A stretch of DNA of 34,053 nt, taken from positions 1 to 34,053 of the forward strand of contig NZ_JAFLRJ010000128.1 of assembly GCF_017315755.1 (NCBI RefSeq). Direction: 5' to 3'. This document shows positions 1 to 8,427 of this stretch, piece by piece. Source of the stretch: Streptomyces beijiangensis. Lineage in GTDB: Bacteria; Actinomycetota; Actinomycetes; Streptomycetales; Streptomycetaceae. The position numbers were made by a program, and so were the translations under genes. Under the pieces are notes generated by a model. It searched no databases, was not told where the DNA came from, and saw nothing but the letters and a program-made list of their open reading frames with translations. The number at the start of each line of letters is the position of its first letter. The stretch's first letter is position 1.

Positions 1-276
1 CCGCCCCACCAGAGGCACCGCCACCGCCCCCGCGAGCAACGGCAGTACGGACGCGCCCAGTACGGCCACCACCAGCGCCACCGGCAGACACAGCCACTCC
101 CGCCCCATCCGACGCCGGTCCGCCCATGCGGGCGCCTTCCACGCCGGACCAGCACCGGCCACCGCCGCCCCGTCGGCGAAGAGCAGCCGCGCCCTCCGCA
201 GGCCCCGCTGACGCCCCGCCAGCAGCCACAGCGCGGCCCCCGAACACAGCACCGCGGCGAACATCGGCCCGTTCAT
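1..276 (-). CDS. tadB: TadB-like type II secretion F family membrane protein, N-terminal part only
   Basis: This is the first 92 codons of a gene that runs off the left edge of the window. The ATG at 276-274 overlaps the TGA of the upstream tadA-like gene (ATGA), the usual translational coupling in tad/flp pilus operons. The peptide starts MNGPMFAAVLCSGAALWLLA, a hydrophobic segment, then an Arg-rich cytoplasmic stretch, then a second hydrophobic segment (LCLPVALVVAVLGASVLPLLAG, split in two). That layout fits the N-terminus of TadB/GspF-like inner-membrane platform proteins of Flp pilus systems. The identification rests mainly on the tadA neighbour and on topology; the conserved T2SSF domain lies outside the window. 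Confidence 0.7.
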   Translation of the reverse strand, partial: MNGPMFAAVLCSGAALWLLAGRQRGLRRARLLFADGAAVAGAGPAWKAPAWADRRRMGREWLCLPVALVVAVLGASVLPLLAGAVAVPLVGR

Positions 277-574
277 CCCGCACCCCCCGCGATCATCGAG
301 CGCAGCCGCTCCCAGCCCCGCTCCTGGACAAATCCGGCCGTGCCCCACCGCAGTGCGGGCACCGTCATCACCAGCCCCGCCGCGTCCCGCTCCAGCACCC
401 GGATCTCCGCGATCCGCCGCTGCCCCGCCCGGTCCCGTACGAGATGGACCACCACGGCCAGCGCGGCCGCCAACTGGCTGTGCAGCGCCGCCCGGTCGAG
501 CCCGGCAGCCGACCCCAGCGCCTCGAGCCGCGCCGGCACGTCCGCCGCCGCGTTGGCGTGAACCGTCCCGCAGC
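273..574 (-). pseudogene. tadA: tadA/cpaF-like pilus secretion ATPase, 3' fragment cut by a transposon
   Basis: The last 100 or so residues of a TadA/CpaF-type secretion ATPase, which powers Flp/Tad pilus assembly. The fragment opens in the conserved CGTVHANAAADVPARLEALG segment of the family, followed by the AALHSQLAAALAVVVHLVRD and RRIAEIRVLE blocks and a normal C-terminus. The family normally has Gly-Gly before CGTVHAN; here the residues upstream (LPDS) are encoded by foreign sequence that begins at 575 with TGTCGGGCAGC. The native gene therefore stops at about 574 and its Walker A/B half is not in the window. The codons remaining at the break (gctgc ggg) fit a 5-bp target duplication (GCAGC, 570-574 on the plus strand), but the second copy is not visible. 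The transposon insertion must inactivate the ATPase. Confidence 0.82.
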
Positions 575-885
575 TGTCGGGCAGCACGAAAGATTTCAGT
601 AGGTATGGCCTTGACCTGCGTACTGAAATCTTTCGCGAGGTGATTTAAGTCACTTCTAACGCACGAAAGATTTCAGTACCCCAGGGGCTCTCCGCACACG
701 CCACTTATTGCGGTCACTCAGCGTGACTAGCCTGGCTCGCGTCAAAGTCGCTTATCGGGCGGCCAAGGCCAGCAGATAGGCGAGATCATCCCGCAGGAAG
801 CCCTCGGCCACTACGCAGCGGCATTCGTCAGCGGCGTTACGGACAAGACGGATCTCTCCAGGCTGCCACGCGACCGACCCCAGGA
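575..885. repeat. Left end of the Tn7-like transposon with three TnsB-site-like repeats
   Basis: The end starts 5'-TGTCGGGCAGC at 575, matching the TGT start typical of Tn7/Tn5053-class elements. GCACGAAAGATTTCAGTA occurs identically at 584-601 and 661-678, start to start 77 bp apart. A 15-bp inverted copy, TACTGAAATCTTTCG, lies at 621-635, so the first and second copies face each other across 19 bp. Multiple terminal repeats are the binding sites of the DDE transposase TnsB in this class; that these are such sites is inference. No gene is visible from 679 to 885, only AT-richer spacer with a short GTCAC/GTGAC inverted pair at 714-728. Confidence 0.78.
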
Positions 886-2148
886 TCACTGACGATCTTG
901 CTTGACCGTGGATGTGCGCTGCATCCGGAGGCTGGCCATCAGGGCTCGTCGTTCCCGCAGTTCGTCCGCAGAGCTGAGGCTGAGCACCGTTTGCAACAGG
1001 TGGTCCAGCGAAGCGCTGGCGCGGAGCAGGTAACGCGGCAGTCCGTGATCGCCGGAGGATGCGAGGTCTCTGGGGTAAGGCACGTCGAAGACCTTCTGGA
1101 TGGTCGATTCAACGTCGTCACTTGCGAGGACGGTGCCAATGACGTGGATCTCAGCCGCTACTGCGACCGGATCACGCGTCTTGTCACGGATACCCCGATC
1201 CGTGACCCGCCACGGGTGCAGGAATCCCGAGGCGGAAGAGTGCCACTGGGTGCCCCCCTCGCGCACAGTCTTGTCTACCTGCTCTCCACAGTGGCGCTGT
1301 TGGAGGGTGCAATCGAGGCTAGAGAAGCTGCGGACACGGACAGGGCGAGGTACGCCGAGCAGGAATCTCAGGGTGCGGAAGTCGTCGTACCACTGCCGCG
1401 TGGCAGATGGATGGAAGGGAGCTCCCACCATGAGGTGGGAGCTCAAGATCCGATGGACCTCTCGTACGACTGGATCGGTCACCGACGGCGTCTCAATCTT
1501 CCACAAGGGCCGAGCACACCGGCGGCGGCGCCCTGACGGCAACTTCGACGCCGGTCTCGAAGGTCCGACGAAGCCGGGGCACAGTCCCGGTGCGTCACCG
1601 CGCAGTGTGGCGGGGGTGAACGGCGAGCCGCAATCGGGGCAGAACGAGGCCGTGTAGCAGCGATGTACGGGGCACAAGACTGCCCAGGACTCATACCACC
1701 ACGAAGGCCAGCGCGCGGGTGGCTTGAGGCACTGCGGGCAGAACGCCCACACTTTCCCGGGAGCCCAAGGAGTCTCGTCATTCCCGCTTTCCACGTGATG
1801 TATCCGCGCGCCCATCAAGCTCATCTGCTCCAGTCGTGCTAGGTCAAGCCCCGTTGCGTGTTGAAGCAGCTCCAAGTCAGGCCGGTCGATTAGGTCGGTG
1901 TACCTGGCCAACTGCCCGGCATGGGCCCCTTTCGGCTCCAGTCCGAGAGCACGCATCATCCGGCCCCGGTCTACCTCGTAGGTATGGGCGAGGTGGTCCA
2001 CCCAGCTGAACAGTGATTCGCCCGGCAACGGAACCGGGACAGTCGGCAGACGCCGCAGGGTCCTGAAAGCGCGTGTCGCATACATGGGCCCCGTGCCGAT
2101 GCCCGCTGCCCCGGTCATGCGGTCGCTGGCCGACGGTGTCTGTTCCAT
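886..2148 (-). CDS. tniQ: TniQ family protein 1 (target-site adaptor)
   Basis: A 420-residue TniQ/TnsD-like protein. TniQ proteins bring the TnsC ATPase to target DNA or to a targeting factor. The N-terminal TniQ domain is clear: LRRLPTVPVPLPGESLFSWV at about residues 31-50, then a HTH-like helical region to about residue 120. The zinc-binding part reads CPQC (about 137), CPVH, then CPDC (about 173). The C-terminal half (about 230 residues) is not recognisable and probably carries target specificity. It is the last gene of the tns operon, 57 bp after tnsC, and nearest the transposon end. The start ATG at 2148 precedes the TniQ domain by about 30 residues, so a shorter start (for example the Met at residue 23) is possible. 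Confidence 0.88.
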   Translation of the reverse strand: MEQTPSASDRMTGAAGIGTGPMYATRAFRTLRRLPTVPVPLPGESLFSWVDHLAHTYEVDRGRMMRALGLEPKGAHAGQLARYTDLIDRPDLELLQHATGLDLARLEQMSLMGARIHHVESGNDETPWAPGKVWAFCPQCLKPPARWPSWWYESWAVLCPVHRCYTASFCPDCGSPFTPATLRGDAPGLCPGFVGPSRPASKLPSGRRRRCARPLWKIETPSVTDPVVREVHRILSSHLMVGAPFHPSATRQWYDDFRTLRFLLGVPRPVRVRSFSSLDCTLQQRHCGEQVDKTVREGGTQWHSSASGFLHPWRVTDRGIRDKTRDPVAVAAEIHVIGTVLASDDVESTIQKVFDVPYPRDLASSGDHGLPRYLLRASASLDHLLQTVLSLSSADELRERRALMASLRMQRTSTVKQDRQ

Positions 2149-2205
2149 GTCCTTGTCCCCGTGCGGCCTTCTGGGGCGTCCGCCCTTGGTGCCGCGTATG
2201 TTGAT

Positions 2206-3393
2206 CTAGCTCGCTTCGGCTTCCCCGGCTTCGTCCAGAGGATCGGAAGGGCGTCCAGGTGCCGGTGGAGGGTCCACCTGATGCCAGTGGGCGTCGTAGG
2301 TGCTTTGGGCGTGCTCGTTGATCGTGATGCCGGCGAGCAGGGCTCCGTCTATCTTCTCGGTTCCGGTGAGTACCGCCTCTGTTGCTGCTTCACGGATGAG
2401 TTCCGCCAGCGAACTGATGTTTCCTCCCGTGCGGCGGTAGAGGTACCTCCACAGTCCGACGAGAGTTCCGCTCTGGTGGCGGTACAAGACAAGGGCGTCT
2501 TCCATCGCGGTGATGACGGAGACCCAGTCGGCCTTCTCGGCCCTGGTCCCGATGTTGTAAGGGGTCATATGGAGCAGGGTGTTGCGGCCAGCGGTCTGAG
2601 TGACGCGCGTGTCACCGGTGCCTTCGAGGAAGAGACCGGAGTGCTTGAGGTCGACGCCCGTGTAGATGAAGGTCGCGGCAGTGTGGTTCGCGATGTACTT
2701 CAGATGGTCGTTAACGACCTTCCCCTCCTTGAGGGAGAGGTCCATGAAGTGCGCATCGTCGATGATCACGAGCTCAACGCCCGTGCGGCGCATGTTGTCC
2801 AGGACGAGACGGGTGATGTCGCTCTTGGTGGCGCCCGACCGGTAAGGCTGAGCGAGGTACTGCGCAAGTGCGACCGACAGGTCCTTCGGGGTGGCCTGGG
2901 AGGGGATGTTGACGTAGACGACGGGCGTGTAGTCGATCAGTCGCCCGTCAACGATGTACCGCTTCTCGAAGCGTTCGGGATGGCCCGCCCGCAGTTCGTG
3001 CTCGAAGTCGTACGCGAACGTCTTGACCAAGGTGGATTTACCGAGGGTGGCAGGGCCGTCGAGGACGATGCTGCGCCGTGCCCCGGCGGGCTGGAAGGCG
3101 TTGGTCATCATCCGGCGGCGGATCTGATGGTGGATGGTCATCATCTGGCTAGTGCGGACGATAATCAGGGCACTGTGGTGGGCGAAGCGGACCATGTTGT
3201 GCCGGCGTTTCTCCTCGGCGTCGAGCTGCTCGTAGTCCGCGAGGGGCAGCAGGACCGGCCGCGGCGGGAGAATGTAGTCGAGGTATTCGCGCCACTCCTC
3301 CTTGGTGCGCGGCTCGGACAGGCCCGGGTGTTTGAAGTCGCCCGTTCCGTACGGTTCTTCGGGCTGGTCATCCGAGGGGAAGAGAGTAGGCAC
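2206..3393 (-). CDS. tnsC: TnsC/TniB-like AAA+ ATPase, transposition regulator
   Basis: A 395-residue AAA+ ATPase of the TnsC/TniB family, which polymerises on target DNA and couples TniQ to the TnsAB transposase. Walker A is GPATLGKST at residues 113-121 and Walker B is VELVIIDDAH at 206-215. The stretch after Walker B (FMDLSLKEGKVVNDHLKYIA) matches the family's NTPase core. The GTG start at 3393 has a GGAAGG Shine-Dalgarno about 8 nt upstream and lies 5 bp after the tnsB stop, so the two are co-translated. The N-terminal 100 residues, rich in Pro and acidic residues, probably contact TnsB. I see no truncation. The roles of TnsB and TniQ contact follow from the family, not from this sequence. 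Confidence 0.9.
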   Translation of the reverse strand: MPTLFPSDDQPEEPYGTGDFKHPGLSEPRTKEEWREYLDYILPPRPVLLPLADYEQLDAEEKRRHNMVRFAHHSALIIVRTSQMMTIHHQIRRRMMTNAFQPAGARRSIVLDGPATLGKSTLVKTFAYDFEHELRAGHPERFEKRYIVDGRLIDYTPVVYVNIPSQATPKDLSVALAQYLAQPYRSGATKSDITRLVLDNMRRTGVELVIIDDAHFMDLSLKEGKVVNDHLKYIANHTAATFIYTGVDLKHSGLFLEGTGDTRVTQTAGRNTLLHMTPYNIGTRAEKADWVSVITAMEDALVLYRHQSGTLVGLWRYLYRRTGGNISSLAELIREAATEAVLTGTEKIDGALLAGITINEHAQSTYDAHWHQVDPPPAPGRPSDPLDEAGEAEAS

Positions 3394-3398
3394 TGCGG

Positions 3399-5537
3399 TC
3401 AGCCTTCCTGGCCGGTGTGGGGGTTCCAGACCTCGGCGGGCTGGACGGCGAACGGGTCGAAGTCGTCGTCCTCGCCGGGCAGGTCGGGGACAGCGTGGAG
3501 CGAGGGGACGGTCGGCTCGACGGCTTCCGGCACCGGCGGCGGGACAGTGGCGGGAACTGCGGGGGTGGAGCGTGCTTCGTCCTGGGCCTGGGCTTCACCG
3601 CGGTGCCGGTCGCGGGTGTGCCGCTTCCGTTCGGTCTTCGTCCACATCTCGGGGGCGTCGGTGCGGTTCTGCAGGTCCCACAGGGCCTTGGCGATCTGCT
3701 CCTGGAAGTCCTTGTCCTTCGGGTCGCCGCCGCGCAGTTCTACCAAGCGCCTGGCCTCGCGCAAGGTGATGTCGGTGAAGGGCTGCAGGTCGCTGAGCGC
3801 CTTGGTCCAGCGCAGTGTGTACCAGATGTCGTTGCGGGGGTTGTGGAAATAGGCGTGCAGCAGGTTGCGCGGGTCGTAGCGGACGGGCCAGCGTCCGTTG
3901 TCGTAGGGGGACTTGGCGCGGCGGAACTTGTACAGGATGTCCGCGTTGTAGATCAGGTGGTTGAGCTCAACCCCGTAGGGGTTGATGACGCGGCCGTCAT
4001 CCGCGATGGGCAGCAGCTCGTAGTACATCTTGGGGTCGCGGGGGCAGTCGACGTAGCCGGCCGCTCCCAGCGCCATGGCGTACGCCTCGTTGGGCGAGAC
4101 GTGCAGGTCAGGAAAGCCCTGCAGGGTCAGGCCCCTGTGGTGCTGGTTCTGGTAGACCGCGATGACGTACTCGGCGAAGAACTCGGCGATCTCGTCCAGA
4201 GTCCAGCGGGCCTGTTCTTCGACGTGCTTGCCTCGGTGGGCGACGTTGAAGCCCTTGTACCCGGCGAGGTGCATGGAGAACTGTTCCCGGATTGTCCCGA
4301 ACAGGCGCTCCACTTGGGGTTTGTCGGTGGGCTTCAACTTGCGGGCGTCCTGCATGTCGATCCGCCATTTACGGCAGGCACGCTTCACGACGTCGGACTT
4401 GTAGGGCTTGCCCTGGTCGTAGAGCAGGGTCTCGGGGTAGATGACGGGCCGGGCGGCTGCTTCGGCGAGACGCTCGTCGACGCTGAGGTGACGCTCGTAC
4501 GGGATGCGCAGCATCTGGTAGCGCAGGGCGTCGGCCCACTCGGGGCGCATCGGTTCGGGCGTCATGACGTCCGCCAGCAGCAGGCCGATGTCGATGGCCT
4601 TGGTGCCGAGCGGGGTAAGGCGCCAGGCGAGGACAGAGCGGGTGGCGACGTCGATGGCGACGGTGAGTTCGACGTTGTAGGTGTCGTTCATCGCGGGGTC
4701 GTAGGCCAGGACGTCGAGCGGGGTGGTGTCGAGCATGACGACCTGGCCGGGCCGGTGGGCGATGACGTTGCCGAAGGTGCGGTCGGGCTGGTTGGCGTCC
4801 GAGATCCGCTGGTAAGCGGGGTCGGAGGGGCTGTGGTGGAGGAGGAGTTTGACCACCCGGCGGAAGGTGTCCGGCTTGGGTAGATCTACGGTGCCGGAGC
4901 CGTAGTCCGCATCAAGCCGGTTCTGGGTGCGGCGCCTGAAGCGGGTGGAGACGCTGGAGGAACTGTCGCGGCGTTCGGCGGCGGCCTGCTCGCGGATCGC
5001 GATGATCACACGCTCGTCGATGTTGCGCAACGGGTTCTTCAGGCGTGCCTTGCGGCCATCGACCAGCGCCCACAGCCCCTTCTCCTCCCATTGCTCGAGC
5101 AGCTGCCAGATGCGGCGCTCGGTCAGGCTCAGCTCGGCTGCCTTGGCCACGACTCGCTCGGAGAGCAGGAGGTCGGGCTGGTACTTGGGGCGGGGCTCAC
5201 CGGGCTCCTTGTCGAAGGAAGTTCCTGAGCGGTAGCCGGTGGTGGCCTCGTACAGGTGGGCTTCGAGTTCCAGGGCGTCGTCGCGGGCCTGCTTGTTCGT
5301 CAGCGACGCCAGCACGCCGCCGGGGTCCAGGCCCGCGGTGCCGTTGTCGGAGGCGGCTGGCGGCGCGGTCAGGGTACGGAAGGAGGAGTCGGTCAACAGG
5401 ACGCTGAGCAAGATCGTCTGATGGTGTCCGGAGATCGACCGCAGACGGATCAGGGCGCCGGTGATGCCGGTGACCTGGTGCTGCTCTTCCTCGAAATCGA
5501 TCCAGTCTTCGACTGCGATGCGGTGACGCTGGTCCAT
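3399..5537 (-). CDS. tnsB: TnsB/TniA-like DDE transposase
   Basis: A 712-residue Mu-type transposase with a retroviral-integrase fold; it binds the terminal repeats and performs strand transfer. The catalytic triad is visible: D270 in VVMLDTTPLD, D374 in LLYDQGKPYKS and E410 in KPQVERLFGTI, spacing 104 and 35 residues (DD35E). N-terminal winged-helix and HTH segments lie at about residues 130-240 (LSLTERRIWQLLEQWEEKGL). The C-terminal barrel continues to about 600, followed by a Pro/Glu-rich tail ending in NPHTGQEG, which may contact TnsC. An open frame extends upstream to 5624, but the ATG at 5537 overlaps the tnsA stop as TGATG, the better start. The catalytic residues are intact, so the enzyme is probably active. 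Confidence 0.92.
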   Translation of the reverse strand: MDQRHRIAVEDWIDFEEEQHQVTGITGALIRLRSISGHHQTILLSVLLTDSSFRTLTAPPAASDNGTAGLDPGGVLASLTNKQARDDALELEAHLYEATTGYRSGTSFDKEPGEPRPKYQPDLLLSERVVAKAAELSLTERRIWQLLEQWEEKGLWALVDGRKARLKNPLRNIDERVIIAIREQAAAERRDSSSSVSTRFRRRTQNRLDADYGSGTVDLPKPDTFRRVVKLLLHHSPSDPAYQRISDANQPDRTFGNVIAHRPGQVVMLDTTPLDVLAYDPAMNDTYNVELTVAIDVATRSVLAWRLTPLGTKAIDIGLLLADVMTPEPMRPEWADALRYQMLRIPYERHLSVDERLAEAAARPVIYPETLLYDQGKPYKSDVVKRACRKWRIDMQDARKLKPTDKPQVERLFGTIREQFSMHLAGYKGFNVAHRGKHVEEQARWTLDEIAEFFAEYVIAVYQNQHHRGLTLQGFPDLHVSPNEAYAMALGAAGYVDCPRDPKMYYELLPIADDGRVINPYGVELNHLIYNADILYKFRRAKSPYDNGRWPVRYDPRNLLHAYFHNPRNDIWYTLRWTKALSDLQPFTDITLREARRLVELRGGDPKDKDFQEQIAKALWDLQNRTDAPEMWTKTERKRHTRDRHRGEAQAQDEARSTPAVPATVPPPVPEAVEPTVPSLHAVPDLPGEDDDFDPFAVQPAEVWNPHTGQEG

Positions 5538-6304
5538 CAGGCGCGCTCCGGGACGGGGGCGGCCCACACCTTGGTGTGGTCGCGCAACGGACGGGTGAGA
5601 TCGAACAGCAGACGGTGATGCCACATGAGGTGGTAGGTGACAGCCCGTTCAATGTCCGGCTCGGGCCAGATGGAGAGCAGCTCGGCGATGCTGACCGGGT
5701 GCTGGGCACGGAAGAGCAGGAGGTCCACGAGGGGGGCTGTGGCGTTCAGCGGTCGGCGGTAGCCGGCGAGCCATTCGACGGTGGCCCACAGCTGCGGATC
5801 CGGTTCGCCGACCATCTGGTAGTCCCAGCCGAGCTCTTGGCAGGCGGTCGCCGTACGGCGGGCCTTGAGCTGGACCTTGGGCTTGTCGAGCTGTTCGGGG
5901 TTCTTGACGTCCAGCAGCAGCACGGAGCCGTCACTGCGGCGGACGAACAGGTCCGGATAGTGAGTCCAGGGCCCGTCGGCGTCGACACCCTCGAAGACGA
6001 AGGGCTGGGCCGCGAAGCAGGCGATCTTCGCGTCGAAGTCGAGAAGCTTCATCCAGCGGGCCTCCAGGAAACTCTCGTAGTCCAGGACTGTGTCGCTGCT
6101 AGCTGCCCAGTACGAGCCGGGAGTGTGGTCCTGCCCCTCGTAGGTGGGGAAGTCGCGGGCCGGCCGGCAGGTCTCAAAGCGCACCTCGCGGGCCTTCTCG
6201 ACGGGCAGGAGCCGTTCGAGGCCGCCTGCGTCGTAGTACACGATGTCCAGCTGGTGAAACGCATGCCGTAAAGGCCGCAGTGTCCGGGACCGTCGCGGGC
6301 TCAT
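5537..6304 (-). CDS. tnsA: TnsA-like endonuclease subunit
   Basis: A 255-residue restriction-endonuclease-fold protein that makes the 5' cuts releasing a Tn7-like element, allowing cut-and-paste rather than replicative movement. Probable active-site residues are E81 in FLEARWM, D118 in THYPDLFV and K134 in LLDVKNPE (E...PD...DxK). The C-terminal third (TAPLVDLLLFRAQHPVSIAELLSIWPEPD) looks like the winged-helix TnsA C-terminal domain that contacts TnsC. The ATG at 6304 overlaps the tniQ2 stop (ATGA) and has a strong GGAAGGAAGGGGG ribosome site; a longer open frame upstream to 6442 lies inside tniQ2 and is unlikely to be used. Its presence separates this element from Tn5053/Tn402 types, which lack TnsA. 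Confidence 0.9.
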   Translation of the reverse strand: MSPRRSRTLRPLRHAFHQLDIVYYDAGGLERLLPVEKAREVRFETCRPARDFPTYEGQDHTPGSYWAASSDTVLDYESFLEARWMKLLDFDAKIACFAAQPFVFEGVDADGPWTHYPDLFVRRSDGSVLLLDVKNPEQLDKPKVQLKARRTATACQELGWDYQMVGEPDPQLWATVEWLAGYRRPLNATAPLVDLLLFRAQHPVSIAELLSIWPEPDIERAVTYHLMWHHRLLFDLTRPLRDHTKVWAAPVPERA

Positions 6305-8091
6305 GCCCCCTTCCTTCCTGGGGTAGCTGCGTCGAGCAGGGACTCTCCGTAAGCGGTCAGTTGGCGGGCGACGGGGGCCGGAAGCCAGGTGGCAAAGCGC
6401 CGTCCGCCCTCTCGGACGGAAGACCTCCCGGCAGATGCCCACAGCCCCGGCGCGTAGGCGGGGGCTTCGCGGACGTCACCGCCGGTGAAGTGCTGCCAGA
6501 TCCAGGCGGCGGCGTGGCGGCAGCGCTGCGCGGTGACGTCGCACCCCAGCGGGTGACACACCTCGAACAGCACGGCGTGGGGAACAGCGGTCAGGTCGGC
6601 CAGCGTCCGGCGCCGAGCGGCATAGTCGATCAGGCCGCGTTCGATAGCGCGGGCCCCGAGTTGTTCGATGTCCCGCCAGAAGCCGCCCGCGTCGTTGATG
6701 CGCTGGACGAGCGTGTTCGTGGCACGGGCGGCTTTGAAGGGATCCATGTCCAGCGCGGTGCCGGCCCCCCGCCAGCTGGCGGCGCCCGCGAGCCGGGCCA
6801 GAGCCAGCGCCGCCAGACGCCGTCCGCTCGTCTCAGCCGTGCCGGGCAGATGCCGGGCGATCAGTGCCGTGTAATCGCCGGCGTCTGCAAGGTGGGGCAA
6901 GTGTGCGGCGGTGAACGAGGGTGAAGGCTGGGGGCGCCTCGTGAGGACTCCCGCGACACGGGAGGCAGGCCGGACAGCAGCACGTACCAGGGGCTCCAGA
7001 CAGGCAGGGCGGGGTATGGGGCGCAGCGGGTCACTCTTGCCAGGCGTACGGCGCAGGGCGACGGCGCGATCCATCCAGGTGGCCAGGGCGCTCTGGCAGG
7101 TGCTGCGGTCGGGGGCGAAGAGTGCTGGGGCGCTCAGGGCGAGTACGGCGGCGGCGTGCGCGGCGCTGGGCGGACTGGCCTGCAGCTGACTGCGGCCGCC
7201 GCCCCGGCTGGCGCGCTGCCGCTCTTGCTGGTCAGCCGTGAACACTGCCGCCGCCGTGTGGGGCAGGGCAGCGCATATGGCGATCTCCTCGGCGGTAGCC
7301 ACCAGCCGCACCATTGCGGCGAAGAACCGCAGGGCCGCGAAGAACTCCGCCGGAGCCACCGGGGTGCCTGCCACCTGGGCGGGGCCGCCGCCGGCGATGA
7401 CGAGGATGCGCTGCTGCAGATCGGCGAGCTCGGCCGACACCGGCACGGTGGGCAGCGTAGCCAGCCTCTGGCCGCATAATCCGGCCTTGCGTCTCCGGCT
7501 CGCGGGGCGCCGGTTGTTGCACAGGTCCAGGTCGAGTATCTGACTTCGGGTGGTCAAGCCGCGGGGATGACCGGTGTAGCCGGAGCCGAGACGCGCGTGG
7601 CACTGCCCGCAGGTGTCCACCAGCAGGACTCGGTGCTCAGGGCACACGGCGGCCATCCCCAGGCGCCACCACAGCGGCCATACCGGAACGCTGGCCAGGC
7701 ATTTGGGGCACGCACGGCTGGAGGTGAACAGCGCCCACTCGCGGTTGCGGAGCCGGGCGTAGCTCTCTTCCCGCTGTCCCGGCTCCTCGCGCCCGGTGAA
7801 GTCCAGCACGGTGCCCGCATACCGCGACAGCTGCATCGCCTGGATCACCTGCGCCTCCAGGCCGGTGGCTGCTGTGATGCTCTGAAGGCTTCGCGGCGTG
7901 AGCGCGGCGCCGAACCGCAGCGCCCTGACTCCCGAGTAGCTCGGGTGACACTCCAGGCCCAGCGCCTGGGCGGCCTGGCCAGGGGCGATCTGCCAGTCGG
8001 CAGCCGCACGGTTGAGCCAGGACGGAAACGACTCGCCGTCGACGGGAACGGGGACCGCCGGAAGCCGACGCGGCAGCCCTCGGTTACCCAC
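6301..8091 (-). CDS. tniQ: TniQ family protein 2 (large, TnsD-like)
   Basis: A 596-residue TniQ/TnsD-like protein and first gene of the leftward tns operon. The N-terminal TniQ domain begins at residue 7 (PRRLPAVPVPVDGESFPSWL). A zinc-finger section follows at about residues 125-165: CPKC, CPEH, then CGQC. The long C-terminal part (about 400 residues) includes HTH-like helices (DMDPFKAARATNTLVQRI) and a conserved block CHPLGCDVTAQRCRHAAAWI near residue 535. A long TnsD-type C-terminus normally recognises a fixed attachment site, so this is the best candidate for a site-specific selector; that is inference. GTG start at 8091 with GGAGGAGG about 8 nt upstream. Its stop overlaps the tnsA start. 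Confidence 0.88.
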   Translation of the reverse strand: MGNRGLPRRLPAVPVPVDGESFPSWLNRAAADWQIAPGQAAQALGLECHPSYSGVRALRFGAALTPRSLQSITAATGLEAQVIQAMQLSRYAGTVLDFTGREEPGQREESYARLRNREWALFTSSRACPKCLASVPVWPLWWRLGMAAVCPEHRVLLVDTCGQCHARLGSGYTGHPRGLTTRSQILDLDLCNNRRPASRRRKAGLCGQRLATLPTVPVSAELADLQQRILVIAGGGPAQVAGTPVAPAEFFAALRFFAAMVRLVATAEEIAICAALPHTAAAVFTADQQERQRASRGGGRSQLQASPPSAAHAAAVLALSAPALFAPDRSTCQSALATWMDRAVALRRTPGKSDPLRPIPRPACLEPLVRAAVRPASRVAGVLTRRPQPSPSFTAAHLPHLADAGDYTALIARHLPGTAETSGRRLAALALARLAGAASWRGAGTALDMDPFKAARATNTLVQRINDAGGFWRDIEQLGARAIERGLIDYAARRRTLADLTAVPHAVLFEVCHPLGCDVTAQRCRHAAAWIWQHFTGGDVREAPAYAPGLWASAGRSSVREGGRRFATWLPAPVARQLTAYGESLLDAATPGRKGA

Positions 8092-8112
8092 CGGCCCCTC
8101 CTCCGACTCCGC

Positions 8113-8156
8113 TTTGTAGGAGATCTCCTACAAACGTGGAACCGTACTACGGTTCC
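8113..8156. promoter_or_regulatory. Two palindromes between tniQ2 and xre, likely operators
   Basis: The 69-bp divergent intergenic region holds a perfect 22-bp palindrome at 8113-8134 (arm TTTGTAGGAGA, then its reverse complement) and, 3 bp on, a 19-bp palindrome GGAACCGTACTACGGTTCC at 8138-8156. Both lie between the two start codons, only 4 bp before the xre GTG. They suit binding by the adjacent XRE protein to control both the tns operon and xre-tniQ3. No confident -10/-35 pair could be assigned because promoter elements overlap the palindromes. Confidence 0.7.
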
Positions 8157-8160
8157 GTCT

Positions 8161-8415
8161 GTGGCGAACAGTGATTCCAGTACGGGTGTCCCGGCCCAGC
8201 GGCTGGCCTTCGGGCGGCGTCTGCGGGCTCTGCGTACACGTGCGGGGATGACCCAGACCGCTGTGGCGGCCGCTGCGGGTATGGACCGGTCCTTCTACGC
8301 GGAGGTCGAGGCTTCCGTCCACAGCGTCTCCGTCGACCGCATCCCGGCCCTGGCCAAGGCCCTGGGCGTCACGCCCTCTGAGCTGTTCCAGGACATGGGT
8401 CCAGACCACCGGTAA
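8161..8415 (+). CDS. Small XRE-family HTH regulator of the tns module
   Basis: An 84-residue protein made almost entirely of a Cro/CI-type HTH domain: FGRRLRALRTRAGMTQTAVA, then AAGMDRSFYAEVEASVHSVS and a final helix IPALAKALGVTPSELFQDM. It probably binds the palindromes immediately upstream and represses both divergent units, as such regulators do in other mobile elements. The GTG at 8161 comes 4 bp after the second palindrome with no obvious Shine-Dalgarno, so the message may be nearly leaderless. A longer frame reading back into tniQ2 is a shadow. It sits 12 bp upstream of tniQ3, in the same orientation. Confidence 0.85.
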   Translation: MANSDSSTGVPAQRLAFGRRLRALRTRAGMTQTAVAAAAGMDRSFYAEVEASVHSVSVDRIPALAKALGVTPSELFQDMGPDHR

Positions 8416-8427
8416 AGGCTCGTGTTC

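Noticed and set aside
2161..3852. A 563-codon plus-strand frame opposite tnsC and tnsB.
   Set aside because: It is the antisense shadow of two well-supported genes with intact catalytic motifs; its translation has no recognisable domain.
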